A stretch of DNA of 64,000 nucleotides from Bacteroidales bacterium (GCA_028689615.1 JAQVCV010000010.1:1-64000); one strand, 5' to 3'; numbered from the stretch's first letter, positions 17,498 through 27,622 are shown. The notes: generated from the letters alone by a model not told the origin. Translations and numbers: made by a program.

Positions 17498-19354
17498 ATG
17501 GCAGAAAATATTTCTCAGGTTGTTCAGTATGACGACGATAGTATTCGATCGCTCGATTGGAAGGAGCATATCAGACTCCGTCCGGGTATGTATATCGGCA
17601 AGCTTGGCGACGGTTCATCGCAAGACGATGGTATTTATGTTCTCATAAAGGAGGTGGTTGATAACTCCATTGATGAGTTCGTGATGGGCAATGGCCGCCA
17701 GATTGATATCACAGTGCAGGAGGGGCGCGTTACGGTACGCGACTATGGTCGGGGAATACCCTTATCGAAGGTCGAAGATTGCGTTTCGAAAATCAATACC
17801 GGAGCCAAATACGACTCCAAGGCTTTTAAAAAGTCGGTGGGGCTCAATGGCGTTGGCTTGAAAGCCGTGAATGCCCTCTCATCGTGGTTCCGCATTCAAA
17901 GCATTCGCGACGGGATGACCAAAGTGATGGAATACCGTCAGGGTGAGTTGGTTGAGAATTCTGGTGAAGAGTTGTGCAGCCTTAATTCTGGTACCATCGT
18001 GAATTTCATCCCCGACGAATCCATCTTTCAGGGATACCACTTCATCAGGGAGTATGTCGAAAAACTGATCTGGAATTATGCCTTTTTGAATACCGGACTC
18101 ACCATCAATTTCAACGGACAGAAATACCTGGCCAAAAACGGCCTGCTCGACTTGTTGAATGTCAACATGGACGATGAACCCATTTACCCCGTGGTTCATA
18201 TCAGGGAAGAGGATTTCGAGTGCGCCTTCACTCATGGCGCCGCCCATTATGGTGAGGAGTATTATTCGTTCGTCAACGGGCAACATACAACCCAGGGAGG
18301 CACTCACCAGCAGGCTTTCAGAGAGGCTTTCGTGCGAACCGTGCGCGAATTTTACAAAAAGGATTACGATACCAGCGACATCCGCACAGGACTGGTCGCA
18401 GCCATTAGCATAAAGATCCAGGAACCCGTCTTCGAGTCACAGACCAAAACCAAACTTGGATCGAATTACATGGAAGAGGGCGGGCAGTCGGTGAGCCGCT
18501 TCATTGGCGATATCATCAAGAAACATCTTGATAACTATCTCCATATGAATCAGGAGACTGCCGAACTGATGCAGCGGAAAATCCTTCAGAGCGAGAAGGA
18601 ACGAAAGGAGATGGCCGGCATCAAAAAGGCGGCCCGCGAAAGCATCAAGAAGGTGAGCCTCCACAACAAAAAACTTCGCGATTGCCGGATTCATTACAAT
18701 TCAAACCACGAGCGCAAACTCGACACCACCCTGTTTATCACCGAGGGCGATTCGGCCAGCGGCTCCATCACCAAGGCGCGCGATGTGAACACACAGGCGG
18801 TGTTCAGCCTCAAAGGGAAACCCCTCAACAGTTATGGCATGTCGAAAAAGGTGGTTTACGAGAACGAAGAATTCAACCTGCTGCAATCGGCACTCAACCT
18901 CGAAGAGGGGCTCGAAGGGTTGCGCTACAACAACGTGGTGGTAGCCACCGACGCCGATGTTGACGGGATGCACATCCGCCTGTTGCTGCTCACTTTCTTC
19001 CTCCAGTTCTACCCCGATCTGGTGCGTGGCGGGCATCTCTACATACTCCAAACACCTTTGTTCAGGGTGCGAAACAAGCAAAAAACCTTCTATTGCTACA
19101 CCCCCGAGGAACGTGTGAATGCGATTGCATCAACGGGTAAAAACCCTGAGATCACCCGTTTCAAAGGACTTGGGGAGATTTCGCCCGATGAATTTAAGCA
19201 CTTCATCGGACCCAAGATGCGCCTCGACCCCGTGCTCCTGCGCAAAGACCACTCGGTAGCCGAAACGCTGGCGTTCTACATGGGGAAAAATACTCCTGAA
19301 CGGCAGCAGTTTATCATCGAAAACCTGAGAGACGAAGAGGCCGAAGTGGCTTGA
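17498..19354 (+). CDS. parE: Type IIA topoisomerase subunit B (topoisomerase IV subunit B)
   Basis: A 618-residue ATPase subunit that decatenates or relaxes DNA together with an A subunit. GHKL ATPase motifs are present: [10 protein letters not shown] with the catalytic Glu region, [10 protein letters not shown], and [15 protein letters not shown]. The TOPRIM domain has [12 protein letters not shown] and the DADVDGMHI metal site. The C-terminus ends with the usual FKGLGEI and [11 protein letters not shown] segments. Length and the [17 protein letters not shown] start fit ParE rather than the longer GyrB. Unusually, no subunit A gene follows. The downstream genes encode secreted T9SS proteins. 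Confidence 0.92.
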   Translation: MAENISQVVQYDDDSIRSLDWKEHIRLRPGMYIGKLGDGSSQDDGIYVLIKEVVDNSIDEFVMGNGRQIDITVQEGRVTVRDYGRGIPLSKVEDCVSKINTGAKYDSKAFKKSVGLNGVGLKAVNALSSWFRIQSIRDGMTKVMEYRQGELVENSGEELCSLNSGTIVNFIPDESIFQGYHFIREYVEKLIWNYAFLNTGLTINFNGQKYLAKNGLLDLLNVNMDDEPIYPVVHIREEDFECAFTHGAAHYGEEYYSFVNGQHTTQGGTHQQAFREAFVRTVREFYKKDYDTSDIRTGLVAAISIKIQEPVFESQTKTKLGSNYMEEGGQSVSRFIGDIIKKHLDNYLHMNQETAELMQRKILQSEKERKEMAGIKKAARESIKKVSLHNKKLRDCRIHYNSNHERKLDTTLFITEGDSASGSITKARDVNTQAVFSLKGKPLNSYGMSKKVVYENEEFNLLQSALNLEEGLEGLRYNNVVVATDADVDGMHIRLLLLTFFLQFYPDLVRGGHLYILQTPLFRVRNKQKTFYCYTPEERVNAIASTGKNPEITRFKGLGEISPDEFKHFIGPKMRLDPVLLRKDHSVAETLAFYMGKNTPERQQFIIENLRDEEAEVA

Positions 19355-19469
19355 AAAAGTGGATTCATACGCTGCCAAACTGAGTCAGTTACCATCATTC
19401 GCGCCTGACTGTTAACCGCACTCATCCGGGAAAACCAATTTTAAACTTGACTTTAAGACAATTATGCGA

Positions 19470-19499
19470 TTGAAAATTCTTCAACTTTGAGTATCTTTG
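19470..19499 (+). promoter_or_regulatory. Bacteroidota-type promoter of the first Asp-box protein gene
   Basis: TTG at 19470-19472, a 19-nt spacer and TATCTTTG at 19492-19499, ending 28 nt before the ATG at 19528. It separates this transcription unit from parE. Confidence 0.6.
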
Positions 19500-19527
19500 A
19501 AAGTTCAATGATTAAAAAGATATAAAG

Positions 19528-21765
19528 ATGAAAAGTCAAGTTTCTTTAGGTTTGTTGCTGTTTATTACCGGTATCTCTTTTTCTCAGGAAATATTGTGGA
19601 AGAATCCTGCCCCGATAGGGGAATCCTACAACGTTCTCCAGTTCGCCAATTCGCTGCATGGTGTGGCTGCGGGTCAAAACGGAGCACTTATTTACACATT
19701 CGATGGAGGCCATACCTGGTCGGTTTCAACAGGCAATGACAAATCATCGGTTGTTGATTTGGACATTGTGAACGACTCGGTTGTGTTTGCCTGCACTCAA
19801 CGCAAGATACTGCAATCAACGGATGGGGGGATTTCGTGGGAAACTGTTCATTCCAATGATACATCAGGGTTTTTGAAAATCTCATTCAGTTCAAGCCAGA
19901 TTGGTTATGCCCTTTGCGATACTGCCGATGGCTATTACGACAGAGTGATTGCTTCGACTACAGATGGAGGCCGCAACTGGGAGTTGCTGGAACATGAGGA
20001 GTTGAAAGAAAACCGTTTAAACGACATTGAAGTAGCCGACGATTCCTCGGCTGTTGTGGTAAGCAATGATGCGATTTTTACCTCTCACGACGGGCTCCGG
20101 CGTTTTTCAAAATATGGGTACGATTGTTTGGGTGGAATGGACGTGGTGAAATATGCCGGAAACGGGTTGTGGTATGCCGCCGGTGGTCGCAACATGTGCA
20201 AGCCCTTTGATACTGGAGTGATTCTTTCGTCAACAGATAATGGAGACACCTGGAATGAGATCAGTCAGCCATCTACAACGCATTATTTTTGTCTTGATGC
20301 CAAAGGTGATGTTATAGTTGCATCCGGGATGAGCGGTTTTGGAGATGGTCATCCCGAAGTGGTTGTTTCTGTGGATGGTGGGCAAAACTGGCAGATTCGT
20401 CAGGTGCCGGAGCATTCGGGACTCATAGTCAATGGGATAGCTTTGCTCAACGACACAACCATTCAACTGACGAATGCTAACAACATCCTTCGGTCTTCTG
20501 ATCTTGGGGCTACCTGGCAACCTTATAAAGGAACCTACTTTGGCGATCTCCTGACCGGAGTGATGGTTGATTCTCAAACAGCTTATTTCGCCGGGCGAAA
20601 ATACTCAGGCCAGTTCATTGCTTCCGATGAATATGATGGCGTGTTGAACCTAACCCGTGATGGAGGCCAATCTTGGGAACAACAACAGCCTATAGCTTAC
20701 CCAATTGTGGATCTGGCAACCAGAGGTGCTTCAGAACTGTTGTTACTGTATTCGAAATCAAATGGTGATGCCGGGCTGCTCTATTCCGGCGATCATGCTT
20801 CCACCTGGAATGATCTGAATATCAGTGTTCCTGGTAATGCATTCAAACTTTTCTGGCCCGAACAACAAACTGTGTTTCTATCCAATAAGGTGTATGATCT
20901 GTCTGTTTCTCAACTTAGAACAACCCTGTTTAGATCGTCGGATATGGGTCAATCGTTTGTACAGGTACTTTTTCCCGAAAACGCCCTAATCAATAATTTT
21001 GTTGCCGTCACCGGGCTGCACCTTTTTGCATCAGGAACCATAGGCGGAATTGGCGGCTTTTTTAGTACCCACGATGGAGGTGAAAGCTGGCAATTCAATG
21101 AATTGCCAGGTTCAAGCTCCTCCAACGCCATTTTTGCCCCTTCCGATTCGTTGGTTTTCGTTTCGGCAAAAGTTTCCGGTATAGAGGGTATTTGGCGGTA
21201 CAGTTTTGAGTCCACAGATTGGCATCGCGTTTTTTCAGGAGGCGATTCAATACAATCTGTTATAAACCTGTGGTTTTCCAGTTCATTAGAAGGAAAGGTC
21301 CTGGCGAATGATTCCATTTTCAACCAAAGACTATTCTCGACAACTGACGGTGGAAATACCTGGAAGGAAGTCCTTAACTCATATGGTATTCAAGGTTTTT
21401 GTTTTCAATCCGCCGATTCTGGGTATTTGTTTGGGTTAGACGGACGCCTGATTCAGGTACTTCCCGATCAGAATACAGCCATTGTTGACAGGAGGATGCT
21501 TGTTGCCGAAGATGTCAAGATGAGTGTATCCCCTTATCCGGCAGGGAAACAGGTCGTGATTCGTTTCGAAAATCCATTACCTGCCCCCATTCATTTGTCG
21601 TTTTCAGATCTTGCCGGACGTAAACTTACCGAAGTAAAAGCTTCATCATGCGAAGCTTCATCGGGCATTGTAATGAACACCTCCCACTTCAGCAGTGGGT
21701 TCTATATTCTTACAGTTCGTTCATCATCATTCAAACATGCGGTTAAAGTCTTCATAAACAATTAA
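19528..21765 (+). CDS. Secreted Asp-box (BNR/YCF48-like) protein with T9SS sorting domain
   Basis: A 745-residue exported protein. A signal peptide ends near ITGISFS. The body carries about ten Asp-box turns of the form T-x-D-G-G-x-T-W (TFDGGHTW, STDGGISW, TTDGGRNW, SVDGGQNW, THDGGESW, TTDGGNTW). These are typical of sialidase-like or Vps10/YCF48-like beta-propellers. The last 80 residues resemble a type A sorting domain (MSVSPYPAGKQVVIRFENPL ... SGFYILTVRSS), so it probably crosses the outer membrane via T9SS. No sialidase catalytic set was identified. It is followed after 5 nt by a paralogue. Confidence 0.82.
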   Translation: MKSQVSLGLLLFITGISFSQEILWKNPAPIGESYNVLQFANSLHGVAAGQNGALIYTFDGGHTWSVSTGNDKSSVVDLDIVNDSVVFACTQRKILQSTDGGISWETVHSNDTSGFLKISFSSSQIGYALCDTADGYYDRVIASTTDGGRNWELLEHEELKENRLNDIEVADDSSAVVVSNDAIFTSHDGLRRFSKYGYDCLGGMDVVKYAGNGLWYAAGGRNMCKPFDTGVILSSTDNGDTWNEISQPSTTHYFCLDAKGDVIVASGMSGFGDGHPEVVVSVDGGQNWQIRQVPEHSGLIVNGIALLNDTTIQLTNANNILRSSDLGATWQPYKGTYFGDLLTGVMVDSQTAYFAGRKYSGQFIASDEYDGVLNLTRDGGQSWEQQQPIAYPIVDLATRGASELLLLYSKSNGDAGLLYSGDHASTWNDLNISVPGNAFKLFWPEQQTVFLSNKVYDLSVSQLRTTLFRSSDMGQSFVQVLFPENALINNFVAVTGLHLFASGTIGGIGGFFSTHDGGESWQFNELPGSSSSNAIFAPSDSLVFVSAKVSGIEGIWRYSFESTDWHRVFSGGDSIQSVINLWFSSSLEGKVLANDSIFNQRLFSTTDGGNTWKEVLNSYGIQGFCFQSADSGYLFGLDGRLIQVLPDQNTAIVDRRMLVAEDVKMSVSPYPAGKQVVIRFENPLPAPIHLSFSDLAGRKLTEVKASSCEASSGIVMNTSHFSSGFYILTVRSSSFKHAVKVFINN

Positions 21766-21770
21766 ATACT

Positions 21771-23963
21771 ATGAGAAAAGCGATCATTCTGGCAATTTTC
21801 ATTCTCAGTTACCAAATTTCCAACGCCCAATGGGAGTGGCAAAATCCCAAACCACAGGGCTACCACTTCTCGTCGATCGCTTTTTGTGACAACGACAACG
21901 GGATCGCTGTTGGCAAGTATGGCACCCTGCTCAAAACCACCGATGGCGGAGAGACGTGGAACCTGATGCCACGCCTGGGTGAAACTCCGTTACTGGAAGT
22001 TGTCTCCCCAGATTCGGCTGCCTATCTAATCTTTTCTGATAACTGTATCTATAAATCAGTTGATTATGGACAAACATGGGCAGTAATTAGCCATTTCAAC
22101 GGGCTTTATCCATATGGAAAAATTCAATTCCTGAACGAAAATACCGGCCTGGCCTATAAGTGCTATTCAGAAGGAAACACTTTGTTTAAATCGTCGGACG
22201 GAGGTGTTATCTGGACTCCAAAACTTCAAACCGCGCATAACCTTGTACTAAGTTTAGCCTTTTCAGATTCGCAAAACGGCATTGTGATAACCCCCGATTC
22301 ACTCTATCGCACCTCCGATGGAGCCGAAACCTTTTTAACAGATAATCATGTACTTCAACAAATGCATCCTTTTGCTGTGGAATATGCCGGCCAGGAGGTT
22401 TTTTATTTGTCGGCAGGAACATACCAAAACAACGGCAACATCGAGTCATGTACCTTGTTGAAAAGCACCGACAATGGAACCTCCTGGATCACGGTTGGCG
22501 ACAACACAGCACCACTCAGTAAGCTCTATTTTGTTGATTCTCACTGGGGATTTGGATTCAATTGCACCGAAGACTACGCCGATATGTACCAGACTACCGA
22601 CGGGGGAATTACCTGGGAATACATGAATCGGCTCGATGATACCCGACCGGAGATCACAATTGTGGATTCCGCAACCCTGTTTTTAAAAAGCGGTTGGAAG
22701 ATCTTTAAATGGCGGGGTCAGGAAGCAGGTTGGGAACAAATGCTTCAAGGTTCAGATTATTCCTTTTTCGGCATGCAATTTCTGAATGAAACTGTGGGAT
22801 ACGCGGGCAGCACCTCAGGAAAAGTGCTAAAAACCAGCGATGGTGGTAAAACGTGGATTCCAAAGGCTGTTACAGCCTATTCATGGTTTGACCACGAAGT
22901 GTCGTTTGCCGATGTAAACAACGGATTGGTATCAACCTACGACACCCTCTTTGTTACCCACGATGGTGCCGAAACCTGGTATGCCATCGCCGATCCCCTC
23001 ACCACTTCTCGGGAGAGTATTACCAGTATTGATTATGCCGACCCGGCAACGGCTTATCTCTTAGCAAGAGTCACAAATGCCCAACACATCATCACCGGAT
23101 ATAAATTGCTACGCTCGGTTGATACTCTTCAAACCTGGACTGAATTGCCAATACCCTTCGGACGTTACGCTGACATGGTGTTTCTTGATGCATCGACTGG
23201 CTTTCTTACAGGCTGTTATGATATGCAAAACTACAGCGATGGTTTTATCCTGAAAACCACCGACGGCGGACAAAACTGGTCTGAATTGGAGAATAACTAC
23301 AACACTCAAGGCACATTCACAAAGATTCAGTTAATTGATGAGAACACAGGAGTGGTTGAATTTACCAATCATGGTGTTAAAACAGTATTATTACCCGTTA
23401 GAAACGGGATCGTATCCAATCACCCACTCTGGTCACATTCCGACGACACCTATGCCGCTTATAATCCTCATCCGTTTCACTTTTCCACACTGCAATCGGG
23501 TTTCGTCTTTTACCAGGATGATCTTTACCGACTACAAACAGACTCGCTTTGGGGTCCTTCCTGGAGCCTGATCGACAAATTCCCGGGTTTTGTTGATCTC
23601 TGTTTTTCATCGCCAACCAACGGGTTCCTTTATCAGGGCAATAAGCTGATCCACCTGAGTCCTGATGCAAACCCCATGGTCATCGAACCGGTTTTGTCGT
23701 CCGATCAACCCTCAAGGATCGGGGTTACGCCCGTTCCGGCAACCGATCGGCTGGTATTCACATATACCGGTAAAGTGGAAATGGCTGCCGATCTGACGCT
23801 TGTTAATCTTCAGGGGCAAAGCGTAATACACACATCAAATGTGGTATTTGCACCGGGAATTGGGTTTTCCCTCGATGTCTCCCATGTGCCGGCAGGCATT
23901 TATCTCTACCGGTTTGCTCATGAAAAGGGCCTCATCACCGGCAAAGTTATAATATCCAGATAA
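21771..23963 (+). CDS. Secreted Asp-box (BNR/YCF48-like) protein with T9SS sorting domain, paralogue
   Basis: 730 residues and the same architecture as its upstream neighbour: signal peptide ending near SNAQ, repeated Asp-boxes (TTDGGETW, SVDYGQTW, TTDGGITW, TSDGGKTW, TTDGGQNW), and a C-terminal sorting domain (IGVTPVPATDRLVFTYTGKV ... PAGIYLYRF). The opening WEWQNPKPQGYHFSSIAF parallels WKNPAPIGESYNVLQFA of the first protein, which points to a tandem duplication that has since diverged. The 5-nt gap suggests one operon. The function is unknown, probably cell-surface adhesion or binding. Confidence 0.82.
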   Translation: MRKAIILAIFILSYQISNAQWEWQNPKPQGYHFSSIAFCDNDNGIAVGKYGTLLKTTDGGETWNLMPRLGETPLLEVVSPDSAAYLIFSDNCIYKSVDYGQTWAVISHFNGLYPYGKIQFLNENTGLAYKCYSEGNTLFKSSDGGVIWTPKLQTAHNLVLSLAFSDSQNGIVITPDSLYRTSDGAETFLTDNHVLQQMHPFAVEYAGQEVFYLSAGTYQNNGNIESCTLLKSTDNGTSWITVGDNTAPLSKLYFVDSHWGFGFNCTEDYADMYQTTDGGITWEYMNRLDDTRPEITIVDSATLFLKSGWKIFKWRGQEAGWEQMLQGSDYSFFGMQFLNETVGYAGSTSGKVLKTSDGGKTWIPKAVTAYSWFDHEVSFADVNNGLVSTYDTLFVTHDGAETWYAIADPLTTSRESITSIDYADPATAYLLARVTNAQHIITGYKLLRSVDTLQTWTELPIPFGRYADMVFLDASTGFLTGCYDMQNYSDGFILKTTDGGQNWSELENNYNTQGTFTKIQLIDENTGVVEFTNHGVKTVLLPVRNGIVSNHPLWSHSDDTYAAYNPHPFHFSTLQSGFVFYQDDLYRLQTDSLWGPSWSLIDKFPGFVDLCFSSPTNGFLYQGNKLIHLSPDANPMVIEPVLSSDQPSRIGVTPVPATDRLVFTYTGKVEMAADLTLVNLQGQSVIHTSNVVFAPGIGFSLDVSHVPAGIYLYRFAHEKGLITGKVIISR

Positions 23964-23980
23964 TCACTGTATTTAACATC

Positions 23981-24023
23981 CAACCATGCAAATTGAAACT
24001 TTAAGTTTCAATTTGCATGGTTG
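23981..24023. terminator. 43-nt perfect palindrome downstream of the Asp-box operon
   Basis: A 21-bp perfect inverted repeat around a single central T (CAACCATGCAAATTGAAAC on the left, its complement on the right). It is followed by the T-rich TTGTTTGTTT, so it can act as a terminator for the Asp-box operon. The stem is not GC-rich. A further copy of the right arm's ATTTGCATGGT occurs at 24043-24053. It could also be a protein-binding or repeat element. Confidence 0.6.
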
Positions 24024-24173
24024 TTTGTTTCGATAGCCATAGATTTGCATGGTAAATATTATCCGATTGCTGGGTCCAACTTGTTGCAGAATATGGAAAT
24101 TCCCAACCGAAAAGGGAATTCCGAACGAAATGCACCAAAGGTAAACCCGAAAAAGTCTTCAACAAAACCCCCT

Positions 24174-26372
24174 ATGCCCATCTACCTCGATTACAACGCC
24201 ACCACCCCCGTGGCACCCGAAGCGGCCGACGCCATGCGCCCTTTTCTCGAAACCATCTTTGGAAATCCTTCAAGTGGCCACTCTTTTGGTGTGAATGCCC
24301 GAATGGCCGTCGAAAAAGCCCGAAGTCAGGTGGCCGCCCTCCTCGGCTGCGATACCGACGAAATCGTGTTTACCAGCGGAGGATCTGAGTCGAATAACAT
24401 GGCCATCAAAGGGATAGCCTACAAACGGCAACACATCGGCCGACACATCATCACCACCGCCATCGAACACCCCGCTGTGCTTGAGGTGTGCGCTTTTCTG
24501 GAGACGCAGGGGTTTCAAATCACCCGCGTCGGGGTAGATGAGTACGGGATGGTTTCGTCCGAAGCGATTGGCGCCGCCATCCGCCCCGACACCATCCTCA
24601 TCAGCGTGATGCATGCCAACAACGAGACCGGAACCCTTCAACCCATCGGAGCCATTGGCCGGATCGCCCGCCAGCATGGCATTGCCTTTCACTGCGATGC
24701 CGCACAGAGCGTGGGGAAAGTGTCGGTGAGGGTTCACGACCTCGGTGTTGACCTTCTTTCGGTGGCCGGCCATAAACTCTATGCCCCTAAAGGGATCGGC
24801 GTGCTGTATATTCGTCGCGGTACAGAACTCGAAAAGCTGATTCATGGTGCCGACCATGAACGTAATTTGCGTGCCGGCACCGAAAACATTCTCGAAATAG
24901 CTGGTCTGGGCAAAGCCTGCGAACTGGCGGAGAAGGGGCTGGAGCAGCAGGCCGGGCACATGATGCGCTTGCGCGACCGTCTGCACGAGGCCATCACGAG
25001 CCGCGTGGCAGAGGTGAAACTCAACGGTCACCCCGTTGAAAAACTTCCCAATACCCTCAGCCTTAGCTTCAGGAATGTGGAAGCCAACACGCTGCTTTCA
25101 GAATTGAGTGATGTGGCTGCCTCGGCCGGAGCCGCCTGTCATTCGGGCGATGTGAAGGTAAGCCACGTACTGGCCGCCATGCGACTCCCCGAAGACTGGG
25201 CCATGGGAACCATCCGTTTTTCAACCGGCAGGTACCTTACCGACGACGATGTTGACCGTGCCGCGGCAGAGGTGTCGGATGCCGTAAACCGTTTACGGGC
25301 CGGAAAAGCCGATGTGCAACAGGTGGCAGACGCCGGAATCCGCCTTACCCATTTCACCCACGGCATGGGCTGTGCCTGCAAGCTGCGTCCGCAACTGCTG
25401 GAAGAGGTGCTGAAAAACATCCCCGTCATGCCATGTCCCGACCTTCTGGTTGGCCCCGAAACCTCCGACGATGCTGCCGTTTACCGTCTCACCGACGACC
25501 TGGCCCTGGTTGAAACCCTCGATTTCTTCACCCCGATTGTTGACGACCCTTACATGTTCGGTGCCATCGCAGCCGCCAATGCCCTGAGCGATGTGTATGC
25601 CATGGGAGCCCGCCCTTTGTTTGCCCTCAACATCGCCGCCTTCCCGTCGAACCGGCTGCCGATGTCGGTGCTCGAAGCCATCCTGCGTGGTGCGTCCGAC
25701 AAAGCTGCCGAAGCCGGAATTCCTATCGTGGGCGGCCATACCGTTGACGACACCGAACCCAAATTCGGGCTGGCCGTTACCGGGGTGGTTCATCCTGATA
25801 AAATACTGACCAACAAAGGAGCCCGACCCGGCGACCTGCTTATCCTCACCAAACCCATCGGCACAGGAATCATCAGCACAGCGGTGAAACAAGGGGTTGC
25901 CACCGAAGAGCAGGCCCGGCTTTCAGCCGGAACCATGGCTGCCCTCAACAGGCAGGCTGCCGAAACCATGGCCTCCTTCGCGGTGACTGCCTGCACCGAT
26001 ATCACTGGTTTCGGACTGCTCGGCCACCTGCGCGAGATGGCCGAAGGGGCCGGTGTCACCATCGTTGTGAAGGCTTCTGATGTTCCGTTGCTGCCCGGAG
26101 CCCTGAACGTGGCCGAAGCCGGCATCATCCCGGGCGGCACCCGCGACAACCTCAGTCATGTGGCACCGGTCACCCACTTTCACGAGAGCATCACCACAGC
26201 ACAACGCTTGGTGCTGGCTGATGCCCAGACATCAGGCGGGCTGGTGATAGCTCTTCCCCGAAAAGAAGCTTCAGACTTGGTATCTCTGCTAAAGCAGGCC
26301 GGTGTTGCAGAAGCAATGGTGATTGGCGAAGTGCATGATAGGGGCGATTGGGTGCTGGTGGTTGAGGGATGA
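24174..26372 (+). CDS. selD: Cysteine desulfurase - selenide, water dikinase fusion (NifS/IscS-SelD)
   Basis: One 732-residue chain with two complete enzymes. Residues 1 to about 375 form a NifS/IscS-class cysteine desulfurase: YLDYNATTP start, EHPAVLE, DAAQSVGK, PLP Lys in SVAGHKLYAPKG, and catalytic Cys in SAGAACHSGD. Residues about 385-732 form SelD: the glycine-rich HGMGCACKLRP with catalytic Cys and Lys, SDDAAVY, LVETLDFFTPIVDDPYMFG and GGHTVDDTEPKFG. The likely job is to take selenium from selenocysteine (or sulfur from cysteine) and hand it directly to SelD to make selenophosphate. The start is the ATG at 24174. In-frame ATG 24093 and TTG 24021 would add N-terminal residues without family similarity. 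The Cys positions are ordinary Cys codons, with no in-frame TGA. Confidence 0.9.
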   Translation: MPIYLDYNATTPVAPEAADAMRPFLETIFGNPSSGHSFGVNARMAVEKARSQVAALLGCDTDEIVFTSGGSESNNMAIKGIAYKRQHIGRHIITTAIEHPAVLEVCAFLETQGFQITRVGVDEYGMVSSEAIGAAIRPDTILISVMHANNETGTLQPIGAIGRIARQHGIAFHCDAAQSVGKVSVRVHDLGVDLLSVAGHKLYAPKGIGVLYIRRGTELEKLIHGADHERNLRAGTENILEIAGLGKACELAEKGLEQQAGHMMRLRDRLHEAITSRVAEVKLNGHPVEKLPNTLSLSFRNVEANTLLSELSDVAASAGAACHSGDVKVSHVLAAMRLPEDWAMGTIRFSTGRYLTDDDVDRAAAEVSDAVNRLRAGKADVQQVADAGIRLTHFTHGMGCACKLRPQLLEEVLKNIPVMPCPDLLVGPETSDDAAVYRLTDDLALVETLDFFTPIVDDPYMFGAIAAANALSDVYAMGARPLFALNIAAFPSNRLPMSVLEAILRGASDKAAEAGIPIVGGHTVDDTEPKFGLAVTGVVHPDKILTNKGARPGDLLILTKPIGTGIISTAVKQGVATEEQARLSAGTMAALNRQAAETMASFAVTACTDITGFGLLGHLREMAEGAGVTIVVKASDVPLLPGALNVAEAGIIPGGTRDNLSHVAPVTHFHESITTAQRLVLADAQTSGGLVIALPRKEASDLVSLLKQAGVAEAMVIGEVHDRGDWVLVVEG

Positions 26373-26629
26373 TTTAAATGCCCTGCAAGTAACTGTCTTG
26401 TGGGTTTTAATAGTCTCTTAACTAATGAATTGCCAGAATCCGAAGTGCAGAATGGATTTTCTGTTGGTTAATTGAAAGTAAGCTTTTTGTCTATTTAATC
26501 CTGTTTGATCCTATAGAATTGTTATGTCTTTAGGAGGTTTGTTTAATCTCTCGCGAAGTTTTAATATTTTTGCCTTCTGATAGAAATGGGGGAGCTTTGT
26601 GATATTTTGTGCTAATTATTTTTTTTGAA
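26373..26629. other. AT-rich intergenic region
   Basis: 257 nt without a supported gene. It becomes very T-rich towards the barrel-protein start at 26630. I recognised no promoter consensus or hairpin. Confidence 0.4.
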
Positions 26630-27226
26630 ATGATAATAAAACGTTTTCTGGGTCTGAAAGTGATTTCCTTAATCATTATTTCTGTGTTTGCTTTAAAGGC
26701 TCATTCGCAAATTGAATTTATTAAGGAGCGGAAAAGAAATTTTGCTTTTTCAACTTCCTACACTACGCTTAACAACAACTACCCTGATAAATATATCTCT
26801 GGGAAGTTAGCATTCAGAATTTCAGAGATGGTATCTCTTGCCGCCACAACAGAAATTGTTCCCGATATGACACACGATAATGTTGCATTCGGGCCTCAGA
26901 TAACTGTTCAAACTCCCCGGTCGGTTCCTGTAAATCTGGTCTTTTCGCTAGGATTAACTTCTACTTTTTCAGATAGAAACTCAAGGGGCTCGATGCCCAT
27001 TTCGTTATCAACGTTTTTTACTCATGATTTTTCGTTAAAAACACGGCTGTTTCCGACAATAGGAACTGGAATTTTACTGAGGGATGGGGGAAAAGCCTCC
27101 TTTATCTTCGCCGGATTTGCTCTTGGATATTCTTTAAATCAGCGGGCTAACCTATTGGTTAACGCGTCATTGTCCTATTGTAAAGATGAATTTAGCCCAT
27201 CAATCGGATTGGGTATTGTTTTGTAA
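26630..27226 (+). CDS. Predicted outer-membrane beta-barrel protein
   Basis: A 198-residue protein of unknown family. The signal peptide is MIIKRFLGLKVISLIIISVF followed by cleavage near KAHSQ. The mature part alternates hydrophobic and polar residues with aromatic strand ends (AFSTSYTTLNNNYPDKYISG; LVNASLSYCKDEFSPSIGLG), as in small barrels. It ends GIVL rather than in a C-terminal aromatic. The start is the ATG at 26630. The frame opens upstream at a GTG. Confidence 0.6.
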   Translation: MIIKRFLGLKVISLIIISVFALKAHSQIEFIKERKRNFAFSTSYTTLNNNYPDKYISGKLAFRISEMVSLAATTEIVPDMTHDNVAFGPQITVQTPRSVPVNLVFSLGLTSTFSDRNSRGSMPISLSTFFTHDFSLKTRLFPTIGTGILLRDGGKASFIFAGFALGYSLNQRANLLVNASLSYCKDEFSPSIGLGIVL

Positions 27227-27622
27227 AATGAAGTGCAAGGGTTGTTTTTGAAATGGCGGAATACATCCGGTTGCTTGAGTTCTGGTCAAGAAAAGTGTCC
27301 TGTACTTGCCATGACTGATTTGCGATTGTTAATCAGTCATCTTCTCAATTCTCCAGACTCCGGTCAAAGAACATGTAAGAATCGATTGCACAGTACTTTA
27401 ATTCTGACGAATCAAAAATTTCTAATTTCTGTAACTCAATTATCTAACCAGGGGCAATTCGCTCGAATATCGATGGGGGTAATTGTCATAACACAATGAG
27501 GCCTGTCAGTTTCATATTTCCCTACCTTTGTCCTGCTGCAACTCTTGCCCGTAGCCCGGATTGGTTATACAAAATGGGTATAAGGCAACGCTTGTTGTTT
27601 TCTCATCATCATTCAGTTAACT
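27227..27622. other. Intergenic region of 396 nt before tex
   Basis: An 88-codon frame at 27233-27499 has no recognisable protein features and a TTG start, and I do not support it as a gene. A 10-bp inverted repeat with a 10-nt loop lies at 27311-27340 (ATGACTGATT and AATCAGTCAT) and could end the upstream transcript. A -7 box TACCTTTG lies at 27523-27530, about 93 nt before the tex ATG. Confidence 0.5.

Noticed and set aside
24174-26372. Selenocysteine codon (TGA) in SelD
   Set aside because: The catalytic position is an ordinary Cys codon and there is no in-frame TGA.
27233-27499. 88-codon frame before tex
   Set aside because: It has a TTG start and no motif, and lies over an inverted repeat in an intergenic region.
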